Assembly (NCBI RefSeq): GCF_022179725.1
Contig: NZ_BPRC01000004.1
Span: 1 to 64,000, forward strand
Reading direction: 5' to 3'
DNA from: Methylorubrum aminovorans
GTDB lineage: Bacteria; Pseudomonadota; Alphaproteobacteria; Rhizobiales; Beijerinckiaceae
Length of the DNA stretch: 64,000 bases
The notes beneath the pieces are model-generated. The model saw only the letters and a list, made by a program, of their open reading frames with translations, ran no database searches and was not told the origin of the DNA. A program made the position numbers and the translations under genes. The stretch's first letter is position 1. Every line of letters starts with the position of its first letter. This document shows positions 42,474-52,703 of the stretch, in pieces.

Positions 42474-43880
42474 GCCCGCCTCGGCGAGCGCGACCGCCCG
42501 CGGCGGCGGCAGGTTCGAGCGCAGCTCGCGGCTCACCGCCGAGGAGGCCGCGACGGTGCCGAGATTGACGTAGGTCTCGTGATTCTTCTCGATCGCCGAG
42601 AGGTCGTAGAGGTAGTTCACCATCAGCCCGTAGGACTGCTTGAGACCCTTCTTCGAGGTGTCGCCCAAGAAGTTCACCCGTTCCAGCCGGGCGCCGTTGC
42701 CGAGATGGAAGCGGGCGACCGGATCGAGCGGGCGGCCCTTCTCGTTCTTGGCGCGCAGGAAATAGGCCGCCGCCGCCGGCAGCATCGCCCGCCGCACGGC
42801 CTCGCACTTGGCCTTGTCGGTTCGCCAATCCTCGGTGTCGAGCAGGCGCAGCGTCTCGACGTCCTCTCGGGTCAGGCCCTGCGGCGCGTCCGCGCCGCGC
42901 TCGCGGTCGAGCCAGGTGCGGAAGCCCGGCACCGGCGAGAGCGTGACGAAGGTCTTCAGCGAGGGGATCTCGCGGGCGAGATCCTCGACCACCTGCTTGA
43001 TGAGGAAGTTGCCGAAGGTGACACCGGCCAGACCCTTCTGGCAGTTCGAGATCGAATAGAAGATCGCGGTCGTGGCCCCCCGCGCGGGCACCGGCTCGCG
43101 GCCGTCGGCGAGGATCGGCTGGATCGCCGGCGCGATCGCGTTGGTGAGCGCCACCTCGACAAAGATCAGCGGTTCATCGAGCAGGGCCGGGTGGAAGAAG
43201 GCGAAGCAGCGCCGGTCCGTCGGCTGGATGCGCCGACGCAGTTCATCCCAATCGGCGATTTCGTGGACCGCCTCGTAGCGGATGATCTTTTCCAGGATGT
43301 GGGCCGGCGTCGACCAGTCGATCGGGCGCAGCACCAGGAAGCCCCGGTTGAACCAGGAGGCGAACAGGTGCTCGAAATCGCTGTCGAGGCTCGCCGCCGC
43401 GTCGATGGTATCCGGCGCGGCCTCGCGCTCCTTCAGGCGCTTACGCAGGGCGAACAGATCTTCGCGCATGCGCACCAGCGCCAGGGTGCCGCCGCGGGCG
43501 AGGTTCAGGCGCCGGATCAGCTCCTGAGAGCGGGGCTCGGCGGCCTCGTGAAGCATCCCGAGACGCGCCCGCGTCGGCTCGGCGCGGTAGGCCGCGATGG
43601 CCGCATCGACCGAATCGTGGTCGGCGCCGAACTCGGTCGCGATGTGTTCGAGGAAGGCGAGCCGCTCTTCCAGGGGAAAGACGGCGTAGCGGTCGAGGAT
43701 CAACCGGGCCAGCGCCACCCCGGAGGCCTCACCTCTTCGGGAGATCAGATCCTCGCAGAGTCGCGCAAGGTCGGCCGGATTGGCCGTCCGCGCGAGGTCG
43801 GTGCGCGCCAGGCCGATAAGATCGCGGCCCCGGTCGCTGATGGTCTGGATGAGATCACCGAGGAACGAGATCGCCGCCAT
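42471..43880 (-). CDS. Malonyl-CoA decarboxylase
   Basis: A 469-residue protein with the two-domain layout of malonyl-CoA decarboxylases: an N-terminal helical region (~1-150) and a GNAT-like C-terminal domain. Conserved segments include RGFLVLRPIDWSTPAHILEKIIRYEAVHEI, RRCFAFFHPALLDEPLIFVEVAL and SISNCQKGLAGVTFGNFLIKQVV. The His in FFHPAL and the Ser/Glu in the other segments are the catalytic candidates. It turns malonyl-CoA into acetyl-CoA and CO2. The gene is followed on its 3' side by two short repeat copies. A hairpin (GCCGAGCC, 43903-43910, with GGCTCGGC, 43922-43929) lies in its leader. Confidence 0.92.
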   Translation of the reverse strand: MAAISFLGDLIQTISDRGRDLIGLARTDLARTANPADLARLCEDLISRRGEASGVALARLILDRYAVFPLEERLAFLEHIATEFGADHDSVDAAIAAYRAEPTRARLGMLHEAAEPRSQELIRRLNLARGGTLALVRMREDLFALRKRLKEREAAPDTIDAAASLDSDFEHLFASWFNRGFLVLRPIDWSTPAHILEKIIRYEAVHEIADWDELRRRIQPTDRRCFAFFHPALLDEPLIFVEVALTNAIAPAIQPILADGREPVPARGATTAIFYSISNCQKGLAGVTFGNFLIKQVVEDLAREIPSLKTFVTLSPVPGFRTWLDRERGADAPQGLTREDVETLRLLDTEDWRTDKAKCEAVRRAMLPAAAAYFLRAKNEKGRPLDPVARFHLGNGARLERVNFLGDTSKKGLKQSYGLMVNYLYDLSAIEKNHETYVNLGTVAASSAVSRELRSNLPPPRAVALAEAG

Positions 43881-44068
43881 GACCGAACAAGCCCCTGGAT
43901 CTGCCGAGCCGACCCGTCACAGGCTCGGCTGTTTCCAGAACCTAGGGCCTGCATCGCGTCGACGCCAGACGTACAGGGTGTGGCAACCCCGCGTCGAGCC
44001 GCGCCGATGATGCGAGTCCGCCGGACGTGACGAGTCTCGACGCGTTCCCCGTCGATCGGCCGGCGCCG

Positions 44069-44272
44069 CTAAAGTTCCGCCTCCGCAGGGGCCGCAAGAT
44101 CCACCGTATCGGCCCGCTCACGCCAGTCAGTCACGCCGCGCGCGCGGGCGAAGCGGATCTCCGCCGCCTTCAGTGCGCGCTCCGGATCGCGTGCGCGGGC
44201 GATCTCCACGAAGCCGACCGTGAAGGGCACTCCGAGGATCTGCTTCGCGAAGTGGACGCGGTAGTTCGGCAT
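44069..44272 (-). CDS. Hypothetical 67-aa protein
   Basis: ATG 44272 has AGAAGGAG eight bases upstream and gives 67 residues (MPNYRVHFAKQILGVPF...). The frame open before it is not conserved. The sequence reads as one small alpha/beta domain, with VHFAKQIL and a helix (ERALKAAEIRFARARGV), but no family is recognised. It stands alone downstream of the divergent MFS transporter. Confidence 0.65.
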   Translation of the reverse strand: MPNYRVHFAKQILGVPFTVGFVEIARARDPERALKAAEIRFARARGVTDWRERADTVDLAAPAEAEL

Positions 44273-44599
44273 ACACGACTCCTTCTGTTGAAGCGGCTGC
44301 CAGGCGCTTGCAGAAGATGTGCGCCATCGCGCGCCCATCCGCAACTGTCTACCCGGCCAAGCCGCTGCAAAGGCTGTGCCTTTTCCATACAGCCCTTTAT
44401 ATGGGTGTGACGGCGGAGGCATGCTACCACTGGATATCTGAACGGGAGCGGACACTCTGCCGCGCGGCAATTGCAGAGCTGTCCGCCTGTCCGGGGCTGG
44501 TCTTCCGGCTGCAGCCTGCCGTATGGGGCGGGCCATGCAAACCGCTTCGCCTCTCAGCGCCCCACGGGGCCGTTTCCCCGTGCTTCCGGCGCCTCACCG
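44273..44599. other. Intergenic stretch between divergent genes
   Basis: No supported gene. It should hold promoters for the 67-aa gene (minus) and the MFS transporter (plus). Parts are AT-richer (about 44388-44410, around CTTTATATGGG), which fits a promoter, but no confident -35/-10 pair could be chosen. Confidence 0.4.
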
Positions 44600-45784
44600 A
44601 TGAGCGGCGCCACGAACGACGGACGCGCCCTGTCGACCACGACGCGAATCGGACTCACCCTGATCGCAGGCGGTGCGGTCGCCAACATCTACTACAACCA
44701 GCCGCTGCTCGCGGTCCTCGTCACCGAGTTCGGCGAGCGAGCGGCGCTGCTCGTGCCGACCGCCAGCCTCGTCGGCTACGGACTCGGCATCTTGTTTCTC
44801 GTGCCGCTGGGCGACGCCTTGCCGCGGCGCGACCTCATCGTCTGGCAATTGCTCGGTCTGGCCGCCGCGCTGGTCGCCGCCGCACTCAGCCCGAATCTCG
44901 CCGTGCTCGCGGCGGCGAGCCTCGTCATCGGCGTGCTCGCCTGCGCAGCGCAGCAGGCGGTGCCCTTCGCCGCCGAACTCGCGCCCGATGCGAGTCGGGG
45001 GCGGATCGTCGGCGGCGTGATGACGGGCCTGCTCTCCGGCATCCTGCTGGCCCGCACCGCGAGCGGCTTCGTCGGTGCGCAGTTCGGCTGGCGCGCGGTG
45101 TTCTTCGCCGCCGCTGGCCTCGCCGTGGTCATGGCCGGGGTGGCGTTGCGCACCCTGCCGCGCAGCGCGCCGACCCGACGCCTGCGCTACCGCGCGTTGA
45201 TGACCTCGCTGCTGCATCTCGTGCGCAGCCAACCGATCCTTCGCAACGCCAGCCTGTCGCAGGCGCTGCTGTTTGCCAGCTTCAACGCCTTCTGGGCGAC
45301 GCTGGCCCTTCTCGTCGAGGCGCCGCCCTTCAACCTCACCGCGGCCGGCGCCGGACTGTTCGGCGTCATCGGCGTCGCGGGGGCGCTGATCGCCCCCTAT
45401 TCCGGCCGCTACAGCGACCGGCGCGGCGCCCGGCCGGTGGTGATCGCGGGCAGCCTCTTCGTGGCAGCAGCTTTCGTCGTGCTGGCGCTCGCCGGGCAGG
45501 TCTCGCTCGTCGCCATCGGCGCGGGCGTGCTGCTGCTCGACATCGGCATCAACGGCGCGCTGATCGCCAACCAGACCCGCGCCTACGCTCTCGCACCGGG
45601 CGCCCGCGGCCGGATCAACACCGTGCTGTTTACCGCAATCTTCATCGGCGGGGCAGCCGGCGCCTTCCTCGGCTCGCGGGCCTTCCTGCTGGCGGGCTGG
45701 CTCGGAGTCTGCGCCGTCGGCGGCGCCTTCGCACTGGCTGCCCTGGCGGTGTCCTGGCGCGGCGGCCGGTCGCGGCCTACCTGA
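44600..45784 (+). CDS. MFS transporter
   Basis: ATG 44600 (MSGATNDGRALSTTTRIG) gives 394 residues; the open frame before it is not conserved. Twelve membrane helices are expected. The start (ANIYYNQPLLAVLVTEFG), the loop after helix 2 (PLGDALPRRDL) and YSGRYSDRRGARPVV between helices 8 and 9 are the usual pattern of the YnfM/Bcr-type drug or sugar exporters. The stop overlaps the end of the convergent cobC by eight bases. The substrate is unknown. Confidence 0.85.
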   Translation: MSGATNDGRALSTTTRIGLTLIAGGAVANIYYNQPLLAVLVTEFGERAALLVPTASLVGYGLGILFLVPLGDALPRRDLIVWQLLGLAAALVAAALSPNLAVLAAASLVIGVLACAAQQAVPFAAELAPDASRGRIVGGVMTGLLSGILLARTASGFVGAQFGWRAVFFAAAGLAVVMAGVALRTLPRSAPTRRLRYRALMTSLLHLVRSQPILRNASLSQALLFASFNAFWATLALLVEAPPFNLTAAGAGLFGVIGVAGALIAPYSGRYSDRRGARPVVIAGSLFVAAAFVVLALAGQVSLVAIGAGVLLLDIGINGALIANQTRAYALAPGARGRINTVLFTAIFIGGAAGAFLGSRAFLLAGWLGVCAVGGAFALAALAVSWRGGRSRPT

Positions 45785-46754
45785 GCACCCGCGAGAGGCG
45801 GCACCACGCCGCCTTGTCGGGCGGCAGGCCGAAGCGCAGCCGCGCCGGCGCCTCCCTGAACCGCCGCACGTAGATCCCCGCCGCGCCGAGCGCCCGGAAC
45901 AGGCCCGGCCCGTCGGGAAAATCCGCCGTGCGGAACAGGGCGGTGCCGCCGACGATCCGTCCTCCGGCCCGCGCGATCATCCGGTCGAGGCGAGCCGCGT
46001 CCTGCGCGCGCGCCGCGGCGGCCTCGCGGCGCCACGCGGCGTCCGGCAGCGCCGCGAGGCCGGCGAGGATGGCCGGACCCGAGACGGCCCATGGCCCCAA
46101 GGCGGTCTCGATGCGCCGCGCCAGGTCCGGCTCGGCGAGGGCGAAGCCGAGCCGCAACCCGGCGAGCCCGTAGGTCTTGCCGAAGGAGCGCAAAACTACG
46201 AGGCCGGGCCGCGGAGAGGCCGCCTCCACCGGCTCCAAATCGGCGAAGGCCTGATCGAGCACCACAAGGCCCCTGCCGGCCTGCGCCAGCGCCTCGACCG
46301 AGAACACGCGCCCGTCGGGATTGTTGGGGCTTACCGCGACCAGAATGTCGGCCTCGGCGGCCTCGGCCGGATCATCCACCATCCGCACATCATGGCCGGC
46401 GCGGGTCCAGGCGGCGGCGTGCTCGGCATAGGTCGGTCCGACCACCGCAACGCGGGCGGGCGGCAGGAGCCGCGGAAGGGTCTCGATCAGGATCTGCGTG
46501 CCGGGCGCGGCCGCGACATGGTCGGGCCCCGGCGCGCCGTAGGCCGCCGCCGCCGCCGCCTTGAGCCGGGCGAGGTCGCCGGGGGAGGGCAGGCGGTGCA
46601 GGGCACTGGCTTCGAGCGGCGGCAGCGGATAGGGCACCGGGTTGATGCCGGTCGAGAGGTCGAGCCACGGCTCGGGCGCGTCCGGAAACAGCCGGCGGGC
46701 GGCGTCGAGATCGCCACCATGCGCGATTGCATCCTTTTCACCGTCCTCCCGCAC
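45777..46754 (-). CDS. cobC: Threonine-phosphate decarboxylase (CobC/CobD-type)
   Basis: A TTG at 46793 opens the frame, but GTG 46754 has GGAGG five bases upstream and fits the family start, giving 325 residues. It is a fold-type I PLP enzyme: LDLSTGINPVPYPLP, AAPGTQILIETLP, VAVSPNNPDGRVF, DQAFADLE and SFGKTYGLAGLRLGFA, where the Lys binds PLP. It makes (R)-1-amino-2-propanol phosphate for the cobalamin nucleotide loop. It is divergent from the cobD-type gene, with 41 bases between the two starts. Symbol usage differs between the Pseudomonas and Salmonella systems. Confidence 0.9.
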   Translation of the reverse strand: MREDGEKDAIAHGGDLDAARRLFPDAPEPWLDLSTGINPVPYPLPPLEASALHRLPSPGDLARLKAAAAAAYGAPGPDHVAAAPGTQILIETLPRLLPPARVAVVGPTYAEHAAAWTRAGHDVRMVDDPAEAAEADILVAVSPNNPDGRVFSVEALAQAGRGLVVLDQAFADLEPVEAASPRPGLVVLRSFGKTYGLAGLRLGFALAEPDLARRIETALGPWAVSGPAILAGLAALPDAAWRREAAAARAQDAARLDRMIARAGGRIVGGTALFRTADFPDGPGLFRALGAAGIYVRRFREAPARLRFGLPPDKAAWCRLSRVLR

Positions 46755-46795
46755 CTCGCCTCCGTCCCTTCCGCTCCGCACCGACCCTGCCAACG

Positions 46796-47794
46796 ATGTC
46801 CTGGATCGCCCTAACTCATCCGCCCGACACCCTCGGCATCCTGGCGCTCGCGCTGCTGATCGAGGCCGTCGCGGGCTATCCCGAACGCCTCTACAGGGCG
46901 CTTGGCCACCCTGTCACCTGGATCGGCCGGCTGATCGCCGCGCTGGAGCGCGGACTGAACCGGGGCGCTCCTGCCGCACGCCGGCTCGGCGGTGTTCTGG
47001 CGCTCGTGCTCCTGCTGACGGTCACGACCGCCGTCGCCCTCGCCCTGACCGCGATCGCCGCCCTCGCGGGCTACGGCGCCGGCTTGATTGTCCTCGCCCT
47101 TCTCGCCGCGAGCCTTCCGGCGCAGCGCAGCCTGTTCGTCCATGTCCGGCGCGTTTCCGCCGCCCTGCGAACGGAGGGCCTTGCCGGCGGCCGCACGGCC
47201 GTCTCGATGATCGTCGGGCGCAATCCCGACAGCCTCGACGAGGCGGCGGTGTGCCGGGCGGCGATCGAGAGCTTGGCGGAGAACTTTTCTGACGGCATCG
47301 TCGCGCCGGCCTTCTGGATCGGCGCGGGCGGCCTTACCGGCGGCGCGCTCTACAAGGCGATCAATACCGCCGACAGCATGATCGGCCACCGCACACCGCG
47401 CTACGAGGCGTTCGGCTGGGCCTCCGCCCGCCTCGACGACCTCGTCAACCTGCCGGCCTCGCGGCTCACGGCGCTGCTGCTGGTCGTATCCGCAGCGCTG
47501 AGCCGGAACGTCTCCGCCAAGGGTGCGTGGCGGGCGATCCGCCGCGACGCGGGCCAGCACCGCTCGCCGAATGCCGGCTGGCCGGAGGCGGCCATGGCCG
47601 GCGCGCTCGGCCTGCGGCTCGCCGGCCCGCGCATCTACGGGGCCACGCGCGTCGAGGACGCCTGGATGGGCGACGGACGGGCGGAGGCTAACGCCGACGA
47701 CATCGTTCGCGCGTTGAAGCTCTACCGGACCGCCTGCGCGTTGCAATTCACAATAGTCGTTGCCGCGACCGGGATCTGGCTCTACGTTTTATAA
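46796..47794 (+). CDS. cobD: Adenosylcobinamide-phosphate synthase (CobD/CbiB)
   Basis: ATG 46796 (MSWIALTHPPDTLG) gives 332 residues; the upstream part of the open frame is not conserved. The protein is membrane-bound, with hydrophobic helices at ~55-110 and an end helix. Family motifs: PERLYRALGHPVTWIGRLI, MIVGRNPDSLDEAAVCRAAIESLAENFSDGIVAP, and INTADSMIGHRTPRYEAFGWASARLDDLVNLPASRLTA. It joins aminopropanol phosphate, made by the divergent cobC product, to cobyric acid. Confidence 0.93.
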   Translation: MSWIALTHPPDTLGILALALLIEAVAGYPERLYRALGHPVTWIGRLIAALERGLNRGAPAARRLGGVLALVLLLTVTTAVALALTAIAALAGYGAGLIVLALLAASLPAQRSLFVHVRRVSAALRTEGLAGGRTAVSMIVGRNPDSLDEAAVCRAAIESLAENFSDGIVAPAFWIGAGGLTGGALYKAINTADSMIGHRTPRYEAFGWASARLDDLVNLPASRLTALLLVVSAALSRNVSAKGAWRAIRRDAGQHRSPNAGWPEAAMAGALGLRLAGPRIYGATRVEDAWMGDGRAEANADDIVRALKLYRTACALQFTIVVAATGIWLYVL

Positions 47795-47866
47795 ACACTC
47801 TGAGATCGACGCAGTATTTCCGAATATATGTTTCACGCTGTCCGAAATAGACAGGAGATCGCGGCC

Positions 47867-48973
47867 ATGCGCCTCGCCAGTAGCATCTGTCTTGCTTTCC
47901 TCCTCGGATCGGGCGCGACCGCGGCGGGTGCCAAGGACACGATCCTGGAACCCGAGAACAGGCGTTATACCTTCAAGGAAGACTTGAAGGGCGCGGGCAA
48001 GAAGGACGATGCGGCGGGCGCCTACGATGTCAGCGGTATCGCTTGCATCCTGCGCGACTCGGGCAAGCGGCGCTGCCTCGTCGTGAACGACGAGGGGCGC
48101 AAGGCCCAGTTCCTGAAGATCGACGAGCGCAGCATCGAGCCCAAGAAGACGATCGACCTGATCGGCAAGGCGCCGGACCCGAAGACGCGCGGAACGGTGT
48201 TCGCCGGCAAGCAATGCCCGGACAAGAGCCCCGCCAAGTTCAAGGAATTCGACGGCGAGGGCGTCGCCTACGCCAAGCCGTACTTCTACGTCGTCGGCTC
48301 GCACGGATGCGGCCGCAAGAAGGACACGCTCAACACCTCGGCGATGATCCTCGCTCGCATCCGCGTCGATGGGCAGGGCAAGCCGGACGTGGAGGACGAG
48401 GATGAGCCGGAGGGTGCCATCGAGACCACCTATCGCCTCGGCGAAGTCCTGGCAGGGGCGGACAGGGTCGGCGCGTCCTTCCTCGAGAGTCTGAGCGAAG
48501 CGAACGGCCTCAATATCGAGGGAATCGCGGTGGTGAAGGACCGGCTCTACGCCGGACTACGCGCGCCCTCGATCGACGGGGAAGCCTTCCTCGTCGAGGC
48601 CGATGTCGATGGCCTGTTCGCGGACGGGCACGGCGCCTATCAGGGGAAGCGGAGGACGATCCCGATCAAGGTCGGCCAGGATGCCGGGATCCGCGATCTC
48701 ACGGCCCTCGACGACGGGCGCCTGCTGGTGCTCACGGGACCGGCCCAGGAGCAGCCCAAGGTCGCCTACAAGCTCTTCCTGTTCGATCCCGGCAAGGGCG
48801 GCGAGCCGCAGCTCGTCGGCGAACTGGACGAACTCGACGATGCCGAGCGCGCCGGCAAGCCCGAGGCGGTCACCGTGATCGGATCGAACCGGGTCCTGAT
48901 CCTGTTCGACAGCCTGAAGAACGGCGGAGCGCGCGCCTACAAGGTGCCGGCCAAGCTGATGATCGAGGAGTAA
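47867..48973 (+). CDS. DUF3616 secreted protein
   Basis: ATG 47867 has CAGGAGATC seven bases upstream; starting there gives 368 residues and a signal peptide of ~24 (LASSICLAFLLGSGATAAGA). The rest matches DUF3616: DVSGIACIL, RCLVVNDEGRKAQF, EGVAYAKPYFYVVGSHGCGRKK, EGIAVVKDRLYAGLRAP and GQDAGIRDLTALDDGRLLVL. It is predicted to be a beta-propeller-like domain. Its function is unknown. It lies between cobD and cobQ, but its secreted nature makes a direct role in cobalamin synthesis unlikely. Confidence 0.82.
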   Translation: MRLASSICLAFLLGSGATAAGAKDTILEPENRRYTFKEDLKGAGKKDDAAGAYDVSGIACILRDSGKRRCLVVNDEGRKAQFLKIDERSIEPKKTIDLIGKAPDPKTRGTVFAGKQCPDKSPAKFKEFDGEGVAYAKPYFYVVGSHGCGRKKDTLNTSAMILARIRVDGQGKPDVEDEDEPEGAIETTYRLGEVLAGADRVGASFLESLSEANGLNIEGIAVVKDRLYAGLRAPSIDGEAFLVEADVDGLFADGHGAYQGKRRTIPIKVGQDAGIRDLTALDDGRLLVLTGPAQEQPKVAYKLFLFDPGKGGEPQLVGELDELDDAERAGKPEAVTVIGSNRVLILFDSLKNGGARAYKVPAKLMIEE

Positions 48974-48985
48974 CGAAGTCGGCTG

Positions 48986-50443
48986 TCAGCTCAGGCGCAG
49001 CAGCCCGTCGCAGTCGAGATGCGCCTCGAGATGGTCGGCAAACCGGTCGAGCACCGCTTCGATGCCCGCCTCGTAGCGGCTGGAGCCCGGCGCGGCGCCG
49101 AGCCGGGCGAGCCAGGCGGCCCGTTGGCGGTCGTCGGCGAACAGGCCGTGGACATAGGTGCCGGCAACGAGCCCGTCGCGGGAGACCGCCCCATCGGCCC
49201 GGCCGTCGGAAAAGCGCAGCAGGGGCCGGGCGGTGTCCGGCCCGGTCGTGTCGCCGACATGCATCTCGTAACCGGCAAACGGTTCATCGTCCGCCAGCGT
49301 CGTGCCGGTGACGGCGACGAGGCGCTTGGCGTCCGTCATCACCGTCTCGACATCGAGCAGGCCGAGGCCCGGCAGGGTGCGCGGCGCCCCTTCGATGCCC
49401 TTCGGGTCGGCGATGGAGCGACCGAGCATCTGGTAGCCGCCGCATAACCCGAGCACCCGCCGCCCGCGGCGCAGATGCGCGCGGATGTCGATGTCCCACC
49501 CTTGCGCGCGCAGACATTCGAGATCGTCGATCGTGGTCTTCGAGCCCGGCAGGATGAGGAGGTCGGCTTCCGCGGGGACCGGCGTGCCGGGCGGTACGAA
49601 GACGACACCGACGCCGGGCTCCTGTCGCAGAGGGTCGAGGTCGTCGAAATTGGCGATGTGGGGAAAGCGCAGCACCGCGATCAGCGGACCGGCGCCGTCG
49701 CGGCGACCTTGAGGGGCATCGAGCGCCACCGCATCCTCCGGCGGCAGGCGGGCGGCGTCGGGGAAAAACGGCACGAGGCCGAACGGCGACCAGCCGGTGC
49801 GTGCGGCGATCAGGGCCATGCCGTCGGCAAAGAGCGTCGGGTCGCCGCGGAAGCGGTTGACGATGAAGCCGCGGATCATCGCCGCATCGTCCGGCTCCAG
49901 CACGGCCTGCGTGCCGACGAGGCTGGCGATGACGCCGCCCCGGTCGATGTCGCCGACGAGCACCACCGGCGTCCCCGTGGCGCGGGCAAAGCCCATATTG
50001 GCGATGTCGCCCTTGCGCAGGTTCACCTCGGCCGGCGAGCCCGCGCCCTCCACGAGCACGATGTCGGCCTCACCACGCAGCCGCTCGAAACTGTCGAGCA
50101 CCGATTCCATCAGGCGCGGCTTCCAGGCCTGATACTCGCGCGCCTTGGCGGTGCCGATCATGCGCCCTTGCACCACCACCTGCGCGCCGACCTCGCTCTG
50201 GGGCTTGAGCAGCACCGGGTTCATGTGGACCGAGGGCGCGACCCGCGCGGCGCGGGCCTGGAGCGCCTGGGCGCGGCCGATCTCGCCGCCATCCGCGGTG
50301 ACGGCAGCGTTGTTCGACATGTTCTGCGGCTTGAATGGACGCACCGTCAGGCCGCGCCGGGTGAAGGCGCGGGCGAGCCCCGCCACCAGCAGCGACTTGC
50401 CGACATCGGACCCGGTCCCCTGGATCATCAGGGCGCGGGTCAT
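48986..50443 (-). CDS. cobQ: Cobyric acid synthase
   Basis: ATG 50443 ([19 protein letters not shown]) gives 485 residues, as expected. The N-terminal half is the ATP-dependent synthetase with P-loop [18 protein letters not shown], and [21 protein letters not shown]. The C-terminal half is a glutamine amidotransferase with [11 protein letters not shown] (catalytic Cys) and GTYVHGLF (catalytic His). It amidates adenosylcobyrinic a,c-diamide at four side chains. It is convergent with the DUF3616 gene. Confidence 0.96.
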   Translation of the reverse strand: MTRALMIQGTGSDVGKSLLVAGLARAFTRRGLTVRPFKPQNMSNNAAVTADGGEIGRAQALQARAARVAPSVHMNPVLLKPQSEVGAQVVVQGRMIGTAKAREYQAWKPRLMESVLDSFERLRGEADIVLVEGAGSPAEVNLRKGDIANMGFARATGTPVVLVGDIDRGGVIASLVGTQAVLEPDDAAMIRGFIVNRFRGDPTLFADGMALIAARTGWSPFGLVPFFPDAARLPPEDAVALDAPQGRRDGAGPLIAVLRFPHIANFDDLDPLRQEPGVGVVFVPPGTPVPAEADLLILPGSKTTIDDLECLRAQGWDIDIRAHLRRGRRVLGLCGGYQMLGRSIADPKGIEGAPRTLPGLGLLDVETVMTDAKRLVAVTGTTLADDEPFAGYEMHVGDTTGPDTARPLLRFSDGRADGAVSRDGLVAGTYVHGLFADDRQRAAWLARLGAAPGSSRYEAGIEAVLDRFADHLEAHLDCDGLLRLS

Positions 50444-50514
50444 CGGCGGTTCTTCGTGTCGAGCGCGGGCATGATCCTGCCATGGCACCGACGCCGGCCA
50501 GCGTCGAGCCGGAT

Positions 50515-51270
50515 CTATGCGGGCCGGTGTCGCCCGCGTTCGGTCTTCAGCCAGTGCAGCGCGCCCGCGGCGTCGGAGACGGCGGGTACGTCGGGCAGGG
50601 CAGGGCGGGCGACGATGACCACCGGCAAGCCGAGCCGGCGCGCCGCCTCGATCTTCGGATAGGTCGCCGCGCCGCCCGAGTTCTTCGTCACCAGCACCTC
50701 GATCCGGGCCTCGCGCATGAACCGGATCTCGTCCGCGAGCGCGAAGGGGCCGCGGGCGCTCACCGTCACGAGGTTCGGCACCGGCAGCGCATCGCCGACC
50801 GGCTCGATGGTGCGCACGACGTAGGCGTGCTGCGGGGCGGGAGCAAAGGCGGACAGCTCCTGCCGGCCAATGGTGAGGAACACCGTTCGTGGCGCCGGCC
50901 CGAGCGCGTCGAGGCAGGCCGGTACGCTCGCGGCCTCGGTCCAGTCGTCGCCGGGCTGCCGCTCCCAGGCCGGGCGGCGCAGGGCGAGTAGCGGAACGGC
51001 GGCGGCCCGGCAGGCCGCAGCGGCATTGGCCGAGATCCGCGCGGCGAAGGGATGGGTCGCGTCGATCACCGCGTCGATGCCGTTTCCGGTCAGCCATCGC
51101 GCCAACCCCTCGGCCCCGCCGAACCCGCCGACGCGCATCGGCACCGGCTCGGGCCGCGGCGCGGCCGTGCGGCCGGCAAGGGAGAGCGTCACCGCGAAGT
51201 CCGTCTCGGGGGCGAGCCGGGCGACGAGCGCGCTCGCCTCGGTGGTGCCGCCGAGCACGAGCACCCGCAT
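50515..51270 (-). CDS. cobK: Precorrin-6A reductase (CobK)
   Basis: The frame is open to ATG 51336, but ATG 51270 ([16 protein letters not shown]) is where the conserved fold starts, giving 251 residues; neither start has a clear ribosome-binding site. Motifs include [42 protein letters not shown] and [20 protein letters not shown]. The enzyme reduces precorrin-6A with NADPH in the aerobic cobalamin route. It follows cobQ on the minus strand. Confidence 0.92.
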   Translation of the reverse strand: MRVLVLGGTTEASALVARLAPETDFAVTLSLAGRTAAPRPEPVPMRVGGFGGAEGLARWLTGNGIDAVIDATHPFAARISANAAAACRAAAVPLLALRRPAWERQPGDDWTEAASVPACLDALGPAPRTVFLTIGRQELSAFAPAPQHAYVVRTIEPVGDALPVPNLVTVSARGPFALADEIRFMREARIEVLVTKNSGGAATYPKIEAARRLGLPVVIVARPALPDVPAVSDAAGALHWLKTERGRHRPA

Positions 51271-51393
51271 CGGAGGAGGGGCGGGAATCGGCTTGGGATG
51301 GCGCGCGGGAGAACCCTGGTCGGCGGCTCCGGACATTCGTACAACCTGTCTCGCCCGCGATCAGCCCGGCACGAGTCGGGCAAGGTTTTCGAC

Positions 51394-52692
51394 GTGAGAC
51401 CCTTCTGCCGCGATTGCCTGACGATGCAAGCCGAGGGCGCCCTACGGTGCCGCGGCTGCGGCTCGCCGCGCCTGCTCGCTCACCCCGTCCGCGACGGGCT
51501 CACCATCGCCCATGTCGATTGTGACGCGTTCTACGCGGCGATCGAGAAGCGCGACGACCCGTCGCTGCGGGACAAGCCGCTCATCATCGGCGGCGGGAAA
51601 CGCGGCGTCGTCTCGACCGCCTGCTACCTCGCGCGGATCTCCGGCGTGCGCTCGGCCATGCCGATGTTCGAGGCGTTGAAGCGCTGCCCCGACGCCACCG
51701 TGCTGCGGCCCGACATGGAGAAATATGCCCGCGTCGGGCGCGAGGTGCGGGCGATGATGCTGGCGCTGACCCCGCTGGTCGAGCCCGTCTCCATCGACGA
51801 GGCGTTCCTCGATCTGTCCGGCACCGAGCGCCTGCACGGCACCAGCCCGGCCCTGACGCTCGCCCGCTTCGCCGCGCGGGTCGAGACGGAGGTCGGCATC
51901 ACGGTCTCGGTGGGATTGTCCGTCAATAAGTTCCTGGCCAAGATCGCCTCCGACCTCGACAAGCCCCGCGGCTTCTCGATCATCAGCGGCGAGGAGGCCG
52001 CCGCCTTCCTCGCCGACAAGCCCGTCGGCATCCTGCCCGGCATCGGCGAGAGCGCCCGCAACCGGCTCGCCGCGCTCAACATCCACAGGGTCGGCGACAT
52101 CCTGCGCGCCGATCCCGTGCGCCTGCAGGCCTCGCTCGGCCGTGACGGCCTGCGTCTGATCGATCTCGCGGCCGGCCGTGACCGGCGGCCGGTGCGCCCG
52201 ACCCGCGAGGCCAAGAGCGTCTCGGCCGAGACGACCTTCTCGACCGATCTCACCCGGTTCGAGGATCTGCGCCCGATCCTGTGGCGGTTGTGCGAGAAGG
52301 TGTCGGCCCGGCTGAAGCGGGCGGAACTCGCCGCCGGCAGCGTCACGCTGAAGCTGAAGGACGCGCGGTTCCGGCTGCGTACCCGCACCCGCGGCGGCCT
52401 CAAACCCACGCAGCTCGCCGACCGGCTGTTTCACGAGGGTGAGCCGATGCTGCGGGCCGCCTGCGACGGCACCGCCTTTCGGCTGATCGGCATCGGCGGC
52501 GGCGATCTCTGCGGCGCGATCCACGCCGACCGCGGCGACCTCGCCGATCAGGGCATCGAGCGCGTCGCCCGCCGGGAGGCGGCCCTCGACCGGCTGCGCG
52601 AGAAGTTCGGCAGCGGGGCGATCCAACGCGGCCTCGTCTTCACCGGCGAACCGGAGCGGCGCCGGACGGAGCCGGCAAAGCCCAGGGCTTGA
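51394..52692 (+). CDS. dinB: DNA polymerase IV (DinB)
   Basis: GTG 51394 ([11 protein letters not shown]) gives 432 residues. The frame is open much further upstream, but the four-Cys zinc motif (CRDC...CRGC) that alphaproteobacterial DinB carries before the palm begins here. The active-site acids are Asp42 and Asp44 (HVDCDAFYA) and Asp135-Glu136 (SIDEAFLD). [18 protein letters not shown] and the little-finger region follow. It is a Y-family translesion polymerase. Its start region overlaps the divergent CobK frame only if CobK starts at 51336, so their promoters share this space. Confidence 0.93.
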   Translation: MRPFCRDCLTMQAEGALRCRGCGSPRLLAHPVRDGLTIAHVDCDAFYAAIEKRDDPSLRDKPLIIGGGKRGVVSTACYLARISGVRSAMPMFEALKRCPDATVLRPDMEKYARVGREVRAMMLALTPLVEPVSIDEAFLDLSGTERLHGTSPALTLARFAARVETEVGITVSVGLSVNKFLAKIASDLDKPRGFSIISGEEAAAFLADKPVGILPGIGESARNRLAALNIHRVGDILRADPVRLQASLGRDGLRLIDLAAGRDRRPVRPTREAKSVSAETTFSTDLTRFEDLRPILWRLCEKVSARLKRAELAAGSVTLKLKDARFRLRTRTRGGLKPTQLADRLFHEGEPMLRAACDGTAFRLIGIGGGDLCGAIHADRGDLADQGIERVARREAALDRLREKFGSGAIQRGLVFTGEPERRRTEPAKPRA

Positions 52693-52703
52693 GGTCGCGG
52701 GGC

